Counted from the first letter of the stretch, positions 1-5,891 are shown. The stretch: 7,673 nucleotides of DNA from Nitrososphaerota archaeon (GCA_031282985.1 JAITCR010000129.1:1-7673), one strand, 5' to 3'. A program made the numbers and translations. The notes: generated from the letters alone by a model not told the origin.

Positions 1-391
1 ATAAATGACCACATTTCATCCATCTCTGCGGCTTCAATTTCAACATGCTCAGCCCAAGCAATGTCTTTTTCTAATTTTTGATGTGTTTGAAGATAGGTGT
101 GGTTTATTTTCCGGGCCAGTTTTGTGTTTTTTTAAATTGTCGTAATGGTATCTTTAGAAATGACCGGTATGTGTGCTGTGGCTTGTGTTTCTGTGCCGTT
201 TGCTGTCATTTTTAGAATTTGATTTCGTATGTCAGGTTGGTGGGTTTTGTTTGTGTAGGTTTCTGTAAAGTTTTTGTGTGTGCAGGTTTGTTGTTGTAGT
301 TGTAGACTTGTTTGCCTGCTTTGTTGTGTCCGTTTTTTGATATTTTATCGTTGCCACAGTAGGGGTATTTTATTGGGGTTTTTGATGTCAT
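1..391 (-). pseudogene. IS1-like transposase remnant, runs off the left edge
   Basis: Read from ATG at 391, the protein starts MTSKTPIKYPYCGNDKISKN followed by a basic segment. This matches the zinc-ribbon N-terminus of IS1-family (InsA-like) transposases, although the first expected cysteine is a tyrosine (KYPYCGN) and the second cysteine pair is lost. That frame stops at 212-214. Homology-like text resumes in other frames: residues such as VISKDTITTI around 122-160, an in-frame TAA near 133-135, then EKDIAWAEHVEIEAAEMDE and MWSF up to position 1. A DEMWSF-type motif is characteristic of the catalytic half of IS1 transposases. The missing cysteines and multiple frame breaks mean it is inactive. 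The full C-terminus lies outside the window. The family call rests on recalled motifs, not a search. Confidence 0.6.
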
Positions 392-432
392 AAGCGTTAA
401 CTCGTACACTGATGTGTATGCACCACCCAAAC

Positions 433-448
433 TAAAATACTTTATGAC
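433..448. repeat. Direct repeat, copy 1 (TAAAATACTTTATGAC)
   Basis: Fifteen of 16 bases match the copy at 667-682. On the minus strand it contains a TATTTTA element about 45 bases before the ATG of the IS1-like gene at 391, so it may include that gene's TATA box. Confidence 0.55.
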
Positions 449-666
449 ACCACTGTTTTTTATGTAGAGCTAATATTTGGTAGGCGGTGCTGCTTCCAAT
501 CATTGGTCATTTGGCAATGTTTTTTTCGCTCTCGTCATTGGTTTTATGTTTGATTATTTTTTTTCTCTATCCTCTGCTGATGTGGGCCTCATTTTCATCA
601 CCCATGCCATTACAACACATTACGTATTTAAAGTCAAGCTGCTATAACAATCAGACATTTACACAT

Positions 667-682
667 TAAAATATTTTATGAC
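667..682. repeat. Direct repeat, copy 2 (TAAAATATTTTATGAC)
   Basis: It differs from the copy at 433-448 at one base. The pair brackets about 218 bases of apparently non-coding sequence. It could be a footprint of insertion or a duplicated promoter-like element; the sequence does not decide between these. Confidence 0.55.
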
Positions 683-688
683 GTGACC

Positions 689-708
689 AAAAAGTTGGTG
701 ATAAAAAA
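689..708 (-). terminator. Possible T-rich terminator of the peptide operon
   Basis: Reading along the minus strand past the last operon stop codon (738-740), the transcript meets a run of six T (708-703) and then five T (693-689). Archaeal RNA polymerase commonly stops at such T tracts without a strong hairpin. No convincing stem-loop precedes it. Confidence 0.4.
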
Positions 709-737
709 GCCGCCTTGCCACATTTGCTGTGACAGGT

Positions 738-1409
738 CTAAAACGATAGAACTATACGGCCTCTATACATCCTTTTTACGCAGAAATACTGTATAACAAA
801 GCCAAGCAGAGCTAACAGAGGGATCACATATATCGTTAAAGAGTTAAAGATGTTGTTTTTCAGAAAGAAAAACAAAAGCGCCAATAAAATAAGCGGCAAC
901 CCAGCAAGATTTGCATTTTTCAAAGTTAACGCAAGAATACCAGACAAACCAAAGAAAAACAAAGCAACCAAAGGCAACAACACCAAAAAAGACAAAACCG
1001 AAGTCAAAGAAATTGCAGTTACACCCATAAATACAAAGGAAACAACGATAAAAACCAAAGAAAGTAATACCATGATGGCATAAGAGAGCGCAAAAATGGC
1101 AATGGTCTTACCTAACCATAAATCTACAGGTTTTACAGGTGAAGAAAGCACTGTTTCAAGATTCCCTTCCGCTTTCTCTTTTACAAAAGCCTCTTGCATA
1201 AACAAAAAATACACAAACAACATAATACTCAAAGGCTGACTACTCAAATAATCACTAAGAAAAGTCAGAGGCAAACTTGTCTCTAAAAATAAAGCAGGCA
1301 TTATAGGCGTAAAAACATACATAATAAAAAGGGGAACAAAGAAAGTAGCGTACAGTACGAGATTCATTCTTAGCCCAAGTTTTAACTCCTTTAAGATAAT
1401 GGCTTTCAA
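738..1409 (-). CDS. ABC-2 type transporter permease, second subunit
   Basis: This is a hydrophobic protein of about 223 residues with roughly six membrane helices (near residues 18-40, 58-72, 101-128, 136-162, 168-184 and 190-210). A cytoplasmic motif at about 78-100 (EKAEGNLETVLSSPVKPVDL) is typical of ABC-2 permeases that pair with NatA/DrrA-like ATPases. It should form the membrane channel with the permease encoded just upstream. I chose a TTG start at 1409 because GAGGTG lies six bases before it and it gives the usual MKAIILKELK opening. The alternative is GTG at 1418, overlapping the previous stop as GTGA, with no clear ribosome binding site. A much longer open frame reaching 1817 is only an overlap with the upstream gene in another frame. 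Its C-terminus (RIVLSF) echoes the partner's (QIVLSR), suggesting duplication. Role as exporter or immunity pump is inferred from the operon. Confidence 0.9.
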   Translation of the reverse strand: MKAIILKELKLGLRMNLVLYATFFVPLFIMYVFTPIMPALFLETSLPLTFLSDYLSSQPLSIMLFVYFLFMQEAFVKEKAEGNLETVLSSPVKPVDLWLGKTIAIFALSYAIMVLLSLVFIVVSFVFMGVTAISLTSVLSFLVLLPLVALFFFGLSGILALTLKNANLAGLPLILLALLFFFLKNNIFNSLTIYVIPLLALLGFVIQYFCVKRMYRGRIVLSF

Positions 1410-1414
1410 AGTTT

Positions 1415-2101
1415 TCACCTCGAAAGCACTATCTGTTCTCGCTTTAACCGCCCAAGATAGCCAAAGTTTAACACCAATAGCAGTACCGTAAGTGTTGCAA
1501 ATAGTGCACTGTAATACTGGAGCATACCGGGAAACAGGAAAGCCATTGCAATCCCCACATTTATAGCAACCACCATCAATATCATACCAACAGCAAATCC
1601 CAAACCAGCTTTGGAAGATGCTAAATGCACTATACCAATCAAGCCTATTGTTGCAAAGCAAAGCAGGGGCAGAATAACAAACACATGAAACAAAGTAAGC
1701 AAAGACACCGAAATAGCCAGCGATAAGCCAATTGACAGAATCGACAGCGAAAATAGAAACATTGTAACGATTGGAAGATATGTAATGGCGGTAAGGGTAA
1801 GTGTTTTTCCAAACCACAGCGCTTTGGGTGTTATTGGCGTGGTAAGCAGCATCTCTATTTTTCCTTGAGCCTTTTCATGTCCAAAGATGGTCATAGAGAG
1901 AATCGCTGGAAGAGATATACTAAATGGTGTTAGGCCATATAGGGCAAAGTACTCCAAAAAATCGCTTGCAGCTTCCACATTTCTTGTAGCAGTATAGAAG
2001 TAATATGATGAGGTAAGAATAAAGATTACAATCGCTAGCCAGATGGTTTTTGTTTTAAAGGCATCTCGTAATTCTTTTTTAACAATAACGAAGTAACTCA
2101 T
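1415..2101 (-). CDS. ABC-2 type transporter permease, first subunit
   Basis: A 228-residue integral membrane protein with a short basic cytoplasmic N-terminus (VKKELRDAFKTK, residues 7-18) and about six membrane helices (near 19-36, 55-73, 98-125, 130-160, 166-190 and 195-215). The segment FGHEKAQGKIEMLLTTPITP (73-92) is the coupling-loop motif of ABC-2 permeases. It matches the equivalent loop of the downstream permease, so the two are paralogous half-channels. The ATG start overlaps the ATPase stop as ATGA, and GAGAGG sits seven bases upstream, indicating translational coupling. It probably works with the ATPase and second permease to move the modified peptide out of the cell or away from the membrane. 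Which of the two it does cannot be told from sequence. Confidence 0.92.
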   Translation of the reverse strand: MSYFVIVKKELRDAFKTKTIWLAIVIFILTSSYYFYTATRNVEAASDFLEYFALYGLTPFSISLPAILSMTIFGHEKAQGKIEMLLTTPITPKALWFGKTLTLTAITYLPIVTMFLFSLSILSIGLSLAISVSLLTLFHVFVILPLLCFATIGLIGIVHLASSKAGLGFAVGMILMVVAINVGIAMAFLFPGMLQYYSALFATLTVLLLVLNFGYLGRLKREQIVLSR

Positions 2102-3030
2102 GGTTTTTCCTCTCTGTGAATTAACGATTGGTAGATGTCTTCTAACGAAGCAGTGCCTTGATGTATTTCCTTAATTTTTACCTCATGCTTCATTAACTTT
2201 TTCACTATATCAGACGTATCAATGTTACATTGGACCACAACGCGATCCTTTGCTATGTTAAGGATCACTACGTTTGAAAGAGAACTCAGCATCTTTCGCA
2301 TACTCTCCACGTTTACATCTTTGCTCAAAATTATTTCGGTGTGAGGTTTAGCAAATTTTTTCTTAAGATCCTGTATCAATCCCTCTTCGATTATGCGACC
2401 TTCACGAATGACTGCGATTTTTGAACAGATTTTCTCGATTTCCACTAAATTATGAGAACTCAAAAGAACCGTTATATTCCGTTTTGACACAAGATCACCA
2501 ATTAACTCTCTGATTAATAGTTGAGCATCGGGGTCTAATCCTGATGTGGGTTCATCCATAATGAGGACTTGAGGGTTATGAAGAAGAGCACGGGCGATAG
2601 CAAGGCGTTGTTTCATACCTTTAGAGTAGGTGCCTACAAGGTCTTTTGCTCGGTTGGATAATCCCACAAACTGAAGAAGCTCAGTAATGGTTTTTTTTCG
2701 GGTATCTATGGGGATGTTGTAGATTTGGCCGTAAAAGTCTAAATTTTCAAAAGCACTAAGCTTGTCATATAAGCCTGTGCTGTCTAAAACAGTGCCTATA
2801 CGCCATCGGAAAGCCTCGTTTTTTGTCACATCCTCACCTAAAACCGATACGATGCCAGAGCTTGGATTTAGTAACCCAAGTATTGCCTTGATAGTGGTTG
2901 TTTTTCCAGCACCATTTGGACCTATATACCCAAACACCTCACCAGAGTTAACACTAAACGATACATCATCAAGCGCCAAAAACTCGCCGAATTTTTTAGT
3001 TAAATTTTTTACTTCAATCACTAAAGGCAT
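2098..3030 (-). CDS. ABC transporter ATP-binding protein (NatA/DrrA/CcmA-like)
   Basis: This is a 310-residue cytoplasmic ATPase that powers the two permeases encoded after it. Walker A is GPNGAGKTT (37-45), the signature is YSKGMKQR (135-142), Walker B is VLIMDEPTSGLDP (155-167), and the switch histidine is in SSH (191-193). The usual Q-loop glutamine is not obvious: the region reads IGTVLDSTGLYDKL (78-91), a variant I believe occurs in NatA/BcrA-like ATPases. A C-terminal extension of about 80 residues (from about 230) ends in SLEDIYQSLI, typical of NatA/BcrA-like proteins involved in antibiotic export or resistance. I chose ATG at 3030, four bases after the radical SAM stop, with AGGTGG about twelve bases upstream. 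A GTG at 3045 overlapping that gene is possible. Substrate is inferred to be the operon's peptide. Confidence 0.93.
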   Translation of the reverse strand: MPLVIEVKNLTKKFGEFLALDDVSFSVNSGEVFGYIGPNGAGKTTTIKAILGLLNPSSGIVSVLGEDVTKNEAFRWRIGTVLDSTGLYDKLSAFENLDFYGQIYNIPIDTRKKTITELLQFVGLSNRAKDLVGTYSKGMKQRLAIARALLHNPQVLIMDEPTSGLDPDAQLLIRELIGDLVSKRNITVLLSSHNLVEIEKICSKIAVIREGRIIEEGLIQDLKKKFAKPHTEIILSKDVNVESMRKMLSSLSNVVILNIAKDRVVVQCNIDTSDIVKKLMKHEVKIKEIHQGTASLEDIYQSLIHREEKP

Positions 3031-3034
3031 TATT

Positions 3035-4417
3035 TTATTTCCCACCTGTTTTATTAATTTCCGTAACGGGGGAGCTAATCCATTTTTCTAAGTCATTAGC
3101 TCTTGCCCACCTGCAGTCATCAAGTACTTTTTCCCATTTTGTTATCCCTCTAACAATGCAGTTTTTGCAATAAAGACGATATTTGCAATCCCAACAAACT
3201 TCATCGCGGGGCGGTTTTAGTTGCTTAAGCCAATCGATAGTTGGACCGTTAAAAAGGTCTTCAACCTTGTCTGTGAATAGGTTGCCCGTTGAAAAGTATG
3301 ATGTGGGTAACATAGTACAAGGGCGTATGTTACCAAGAGGATCTATCACCATTGAACGAACCCCCGCGCCGCAGCCATACTTACTAACGTGAGTAACCAT
3401 ATGTTCTTCAACTATCTGTATAAAATCACTGTACTTGTCGTTGAGTCCATTTATGTGTAGAATCATTTTTTCAGCTTCTTCAGGAGTTAAAACTAGAGGC
3501 TCATTTTTTGCCCGTCCTAACTCCATGACCGGCGTATGAGTAAACACTGTTGCCCCCAAATCTCTAGCTAATTTAATAATATTTTCAATATCATACACAT
3601 TTTTAGGAGTTACAGCAGTAGATATTCTGACAGTTTTTACGCCACAAGCAACTATGCGTTTGATGTTTTTTATAACTGTATCAAAAGCGCCAAGGTATTC
3701 CGTGAACCAGTCATGATACTCTTTGGTTGAACTGTGTAAACTTATACTTACAATAAGCTTATCAGCGTATTGTTTCATGACTTGCTCAGTTTCATTTGTT
3801 AAGGTAAAGCAGTTTGTCAGTACAGAAACAAGTGTGAATCGTTCGACGCAAAACTTGAGGATTTTAGTAAAATCTTTGTGCACCATGGCTTCGCCACCAG
3901 TTAATTCGACTGTATAAACACCTAACACTCGTAATTCTTCGAGTTTTTCGAGGAGTTTTTCTGTGGGAATCATGTCATGCTGTTCAGGGGAAGCTTCTGC
4001 ATAGCAATGTTTACACTTGAACGGACAATTGTATGTTAATTCAACTACTGTTTCAACAGGAACAAAAAAATTGGGGGTGCCGCTAACTTTAGTCTCTAAG
4101 TTAGTGGCAAGTGGCTTTTTCAGTAAGTCAACATGTCCTTGTTCCTCAGCCTTTTTAAAAAATGCCAGATTTTTCATTAGATTTTCTATTGTAAGGTCTT
4201 CGTGTTGCTCATTGTGTACTTCTTTAATTACGGTTTCAGCGGTTTTGGATCCATCACATTTTAGTAGGAATTTTGCGGCAGTTCCATTTGCGTATCCAAG
4301 TGATACTCGTCGGCCTGAATTTTTATCTGGTCTATTGCTTAAAAGTGCTACACCTGAAGGTATCATGTGGAGTACTACGCCTCCGTTTATTTTTACATAT
4401 TTGTTTTTTATCTGCAT
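3035..4417 (-). CDS. Radical SAM/SPASM peptide maturase with N-terminal PqqD-like domain (sactisynthase-like)
   Basis: A 460-residue enzyme. Residues about 8-95 resemble a PqqD-type RiPP recognition element that binds the precursor leader. The radical SAM core starts at about 120, with C131-x3-C135-x2-C138 (CPFKCKHC) for the SAM-bound [4Fe-4S] cluster and GGE at 174-176. The SPASM region carries C349, G362 and C367 (Cx12Gx4C), then C408-x2-C411-x5-C417-x2-C420 and C435, ligands for two auxiliary clusters. This domain order is that of AlbA, SkfB and ThnB, which make Cys-to-alpha-carbon thioether bridges; ranthipeptide enzymes look similar, so the linkage is inferred. Start ATG 4417 has AGGAGATG just upstream. 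An upstream alternative (4450) lacks this and would run almost to the precursor stop. It lies 38 bases after the precursor gene, its likely substrate, and directly before the transporter genes. Confidence 0.93.
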   Translation of the reverse strand: MQIKNKYVKINGGVVLHMIPSGVALLSNRPDKNSGRRVSLGYANGTAAKFLLKCDGSKTAETVIKEVHNEQHEDLTIENLMKNLAFFKKAEEQGHVDLLKKPLATNLETKVSGTPNFFVPVETVVELTYNCPFKCKHCYAEASPEQHDMIPTEKLLEKLEELRVLGVYTVELTGGEAMVHKDFTKILKFCVERFTLVSVLTNCFTLTNETEQVMKQYADKLIVSISLHSSTKEYHDWFTEYLGAFDTVIKNIKRIVACGVKTVRISTAVTPKNVYDIENIIKLARDLGATVFTHTPVMELGRAKNEPLVLTPEEAEKMILHINGLNDKYSDFIQIVEEHMVTHVSKYGCGAGVRSMVIDPLGNIRPCTMLPTSYFSTGNLFTDKVEDLFNGPTIDWLKQLKPPRDEVCWDCKYRLYCKNCIVRGITKWEKVLDDCRWARANDLEKWISSPVTEINKTGGK

Positions 4418-4420
4418 TTT

Positions 4421-4429
4421 ACATCTCCT
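4421..4429 (-). promoter_or_regulatory. Ribosome binding site of the radical SAM gene
   Basis: AGGAGATGT on the minus strand lies a few bases upstream of ATG 4417. It fixes the start of the maturase and argues against the longer frame from 4450. Confidence 0.8.
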
Positions 4430-4455
4430 AGGCTGAGGCAACGAAAACATACATC

Positions 4456-4614
4456 TTACATCACTTGGGCGCCGGCAGCATTAGATGAAATTGCTGCTAG
4501 ACTTGCCAGTGCTGGTGTAGGTCCGCAGGCTACGCAAGCCGCGCAGAAGTTACACGCTTCGCATGCCCAGCAGAAGCCACTGGATTCAAGAGTAGTGTAG
4601 GAAGCTATCTCCAT
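4456..4614 (-). CDS. Cysteine-rich sactipeptide-like precursor, 52 residues, six Cys at i+3 spacing
   Basis: This short gene encodes the likely substrate of the radical SAM enzyme 38 bases downstream. A 14-residue leader (MEIASYTTLESSGF) is followed by cysteines at 15, 18, 21, 24, 27 and 30, in triplets CWA CEA CNF CAA CVA CGP. After the G31-P32-T33-P34 turn comes a tail rich in Ala and Ser (35-52, ending AGAQVM). Bacterial thurincin H has the same plan (a CWxC opening, a CAAC block, Cys every third residue, then a small-residue tail) but four cysteines. The start is secure: ATG 4614 has AAGGAGGTGG about eight bases upstream and an in-frame TAA at 4632-4630. Its own promoter-like element lies at 4696-4704. 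The product would be a cross-linked hairpin peptide, possibly antimicrobial; activity is not evident from sequence. A small metal-binding protein is the alternative, but the lack of charged residues and the maturase neighbour disfavour it. Confidence 0.9.
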   Translation of the reverse strand: MEIASYTTLESSGFCWACEACNFCAACVACGPTPALASLAAISSNAAGAQVM

Positions 4615-4620
4615 TTGCCA

Positions 4621-4631
4621 TCCACCTCCTT
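4621..4631 (-). promoter_or_regulatory. Very strong ribosome binding site of the precursor peptide
   Basis: AAGGAGGTGGA on the minus strand is close to perfectly complementary to the 3' end of 16S rRNA and is the strongest such site in the window. It fits a precursor made in excess over the maturase. Confidence 0.85.
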
Positions 4632-4658
4632 AACGAAAGAGCCGCAATTTTGCATTTA

Positions 4659-4672
4659 TGTGTAAGTACACA
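4659..4672. promoter_or_regulatory. Palindrome TGTGTA-AG-TACACA, candidate operator
   Basis: Perfect 6-base arms around a two-base centre, lying just downstream of the predicted transcription start (about 4674) of the peptide operon. Three bases separate it from a second palindrome at 4676-4690, with which it shares an ACACA/TGTGT core. It is probably part of a two-site operator. Confidence 0.6.
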
Positions 4673-4675
4673 AAC

Positions 4676-4690
4676 GAACACATTGTGTTC
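4676..4690. promoter_or_regulatory. Palindrome GAACACA-T-TGTGTTC, candidate operator
   Basis: Perfect 7-base arms around one base, placed between the TATA-like element (4696-4704) and the predicted start of transcription. A bound protein would block polymerase there. The RHH-like protein encoded immediately upstream is the natural candidate to bind it. Confidence 0.65.
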
Positions 4691-4695
4691 TTTTG

Positions 4696-4704
4696 TATTT
4701 TAAA
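4696..4704 (-). promoter_or_regulatory. TATA-like promoter element of the peptide operon
   Basis: TTTAAAATA on the minus strand, resembling an archaeal TATA box with an A-rich stretch upstream. It overlaps the stop codon of the RHH-like gene (4700-4702). It predicts transcription starting near 4674 and a leader of about 60 bases before the precursor ATG. Confidence 0.55.
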
Positions 4705-5212
4705 TGTTAATTTTGACCATGTTTCCATTAATTTTGCACTTAATGTTGTTTTTGAAAATGTCGTTGAATACGGTTTCTAAAAATGTGGCCATGTAAAGAG
4801 TCCATTTTGGGTGGATGTTGTTGTGTATCAAAAATGTTATGGAATTAGACGGATCGTTGAAATATATGTATTTGAGGTCTTGGTTTCCAAATATTTTGCT
4901 GATTTCGGGAAGTACGGACTCTATTTTTATGCTGTTTCCTGAAGTGAAGAGGAGTCTTTTTGACATTTCGTGCGCGGCGGTTTGTGCTGCGATGGTTAAT
5001 TTGTCAGGGCCTGTCATTGCTACGACAGGGGTGCAAATTTGTGGGGAGCAGAGCATACAGCCAAAGTATGCTTGAAATTTTTTTACTGTAAAGTGTTGTT
5101 CGATAATTTTGTTGAGAAAAGAGCTTATGGGTAAGCCTTCTTGTTCTGCTTCTAGGATTATGTTGTTATCTGTATCGCGAGGGAGTCTTATTGTGCGAGT
5201 GATGGTTCTCAT
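4700..5212 (-). CDS. Putative ribbon-helix-helix (CopG/Arc-like) regulator with cysteine motif
   Basis: A 170-residue protein whose first 42 residues fit a ribbon-helix-helix fold. A short strand (TITRTIRLPRD, 3-13) is followed by two helices (NNIILEAEQEG 16-26 and PISSFLNKIIEQHF 28-41). Such dimers usually bind palindromes through the strand. The remainder (43-170) is an unrecognised domain that begins with C52-x2-C55-x4-C60 in GCMLCSPQIC, which could hold a metal or sense redox state. The start is ATG 5212: no other start lies in frame before a TGA at 5264-5266, apart from a CTG, and no ribosome binding site is visible. Its stop codon overlaps the promoter of the peptide operon, and two palindromes follow, so control of that operon is the inferred role. 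The DNA-binding call is moderate; the C-terminal function is unknown. Confidence 0.7.
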   Translation of the reverse strand: MRTITRTIRLPRDTDNNIILEAEQEGLPISSFLNKIIEQHFTVKKFQAYFGCMLCSPQICTPVVAMTGPDKLTIAAQTAAHEMSKRLLFTSGNSIKIESVLPEISKIFGNQDLKYIYFNDPSNSITFLIHNNIHPKWTLYMATFLETVFNDIFKNNIKCKINGNMVKINI

Positions 5213-5323
5213 TAGAATCAGCCACTGGGTATTTTTGTTGGTGTTTGGTGCAAGTTCTGTTGGTCAAGGGGATGTGGTTGGGTTGTTTTAAGAAAGAGTT
5301 TGTGGTGTTTTTTGGTCATGTTG

Positions 5324-5536
5324 TTATGGCTCCTTGTTGTTTTCGTCGTCGAATGTGAAGAGGTCGTCGATTTTGGTGTTTAGTTCTTTGGAGATTTGGT
5401 GGGCTAATCGCAGGGAGGGGTTGTATTTGCCTTTTTCTAGGAAGAGTATTGTTTGTCTGGCTACGCCTAGTTTTTTTGCGAGTTGTTCTTGGGTTATGCC
5501 TGTTTTTTCGCGGTATTCTTTCATGCGGTTTTTCAT
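5324..5536 (-). CDS. Xre/Cro-cI family helix-turn-helix regulator
   Basis: A 70-residue protein that is almost entirely an HTH_3 domain. The turn segment runs ITQEQLAKKLGV (14-25) and the recognition helix ARQTILFLEKG (26-36), followed by NPSLRLAHQISKEL (39-52). The acidic end (FDDENNKEP) is typical of short archaeal and Gram-positive Xre proteins. The start is ATG 5536, eight bases after the stop of the membrane protein gene, with a weak GAGGCG upstream. Pairing of a small Xre regulator with a four-helix membrane protein is common. The regulator usually controls its own pair, and the palindrome at 5876-5891 in the promoter is its probable site. Whether it also affects the peptide operon is unknown. 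Confidence 0.9.
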   Translation of the reverse strand: MKNRMKEYREKTGITQEQLAKKLGVARQTILFLEKGKYNPSLRLAHQISKELNTKIDDLFTFDDENNKEP

Positions 5537-5544
5537 GGGTTTGT

Positions 5545-5871
5545 TTATTCGCCTCTTCTGGTATAGTATGCGTAGGAAGCACCGAAGATTGTCACTCCTT
5601 GGGCGAGTAATACGAGCAGTATGGGTAAGATGTCGTATGTTTCTGTTATAGCTGTAAAAATTAGGGTAATTGTCGAAAACATTGTATAATATAGTAGTGT
5701 GTTTCTGCTTGCTAAGCCTATGTTTTTTTCTGCTCTTTCGTCATTTTCGAAGAAAATGAAGAGGATGCAGAAGTTAAATAGGGTGAATAGGTAGGTGTTG
5801 TACAGACCGAGTAGGCCTGTTAGACCTATAAATCCTAGGTATGCTATTTTGTTTGTTTTCACATCCGTCAC
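5545..5871 (-). CDS. Small four-helix membrane protein, DUF2178-like
   Basis: A 108-residue hydrophobic protein with about four membrane helices (near 8-23, 25-40, 60-79 and 82-103). Between the second and third lies ENDERAEKNIGLASRNTL (41-58), resembling the DER...K/AS..T motif of DUF2178-type proteins often encoded beside Xre regulators. The family assignment comes from memory of the motif. The first codon is GTG 5871, with a second possible GTG at 5862. A TATA-like TTTTTATAAC lies about 25 bases upstream of 5871 and no ribosome binding site is seen, so the message is probably leaderless. Its function is unknown; it may sense membrane state and modulate the Xre partner. A role in immunity to the peptide cannot be excluded, but nothing shows it. 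Confidence 0.8.
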   Translation of the reverse strand: MTDVKTNKIAYLGFIGLTGLLGLYNTYLFTLFNFCILFIFFENDERAEKNIGLASRNTLLYYTMFSTITLIFTAITETYDILPILLVLLAQGVTIFGASYAYYTRRGE

Positions 5872-5875
5872 TTAT

Positions 5876-5891
5876 GTCACAAATTTGTGAC
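5876..5891. promoter_or_regulatory. 16-base perfect palindrome GTCACAAATTTGTGAC, candidate Xre operator
   Basis: Perfect 8-base arms with no spacer, filling the gap between the TATA-like element (5892-5900) and the predicted leaderless start at 5871. This placement and symmetry fit autorepression by the Xre protein encoded in the same operon. Confidence 0.75.

Larger units (their letters stand above)
392..688. other. About 300 bases without a convincing gene
   Basis: No credible coding region is visible between the IS1-like remnant and the end of the peptide operon. It contains a near-identical 16-base direct repeat (433-448 and 667-682). On the plus strand there is a short hydrophobic open frame from a GTG at 487 to 669 with no ribosome binding site or family resemblance. 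On the minus strand (605-507) a 32-codon charged frame is interrupted by one TAG. The stretch looks like decayed or insertion-scarred sequence. Confidence 0.5.

Noticed and set aside
507..605. Minus-strand 32-codon charged frame with one in-frame TAG (MGDENEAHISRG then RKKIIKHKTNDESEK), considered as a pyrrolysine candidate
   Set aside because: Too short, no ribosome binding site, and the second permease gene appears to use TAG as its stop; more likely decayed or random sequence.
487..669. Short hydrophobic plus-strand frame (60 codons from GTG)
   Set aside because: No ribosome binding site, no family resemblance and T-rich composition that yields hydrophobic residues by chance; an ATG at 517 is no better supported.
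850..1083. Lysine-rich plus-strand frame
   Set aside because: Antisense shadow of the permease gene; composition follows from the hydrophobic codons on the other strand.
738..1817. A 359-codon open frame for the second permease
   Set aside because: The part beyond about 1418 overlaps the first permease in another frame and reads as low-quality sequence; the ABC-2 homology-like protein starts near 1409-1418.
4367..4600. Plus-strand 77-codon frame over the precursor gene
   Set aside because: Shadow on the opposite strand; lacks a ribosome binding site and crosses the ends of two well-supported minus-strand genes.
4456..4614. Precursor peptide as a ferredoxin-like or zinc-finger protein
   Set aside because: Six Cys at uniform i+3 spacing, an uncharged tail and a maturase 38 bases downstream fit a modified peptide better; a metal-binding role is not formally excluded.
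5316..5582. 88-codon minus-strand Arg/Thr-rich frame over the Xre gene
   Set aside because: Out-of-frame shadow of the HTH gene, which has a clear domain match.
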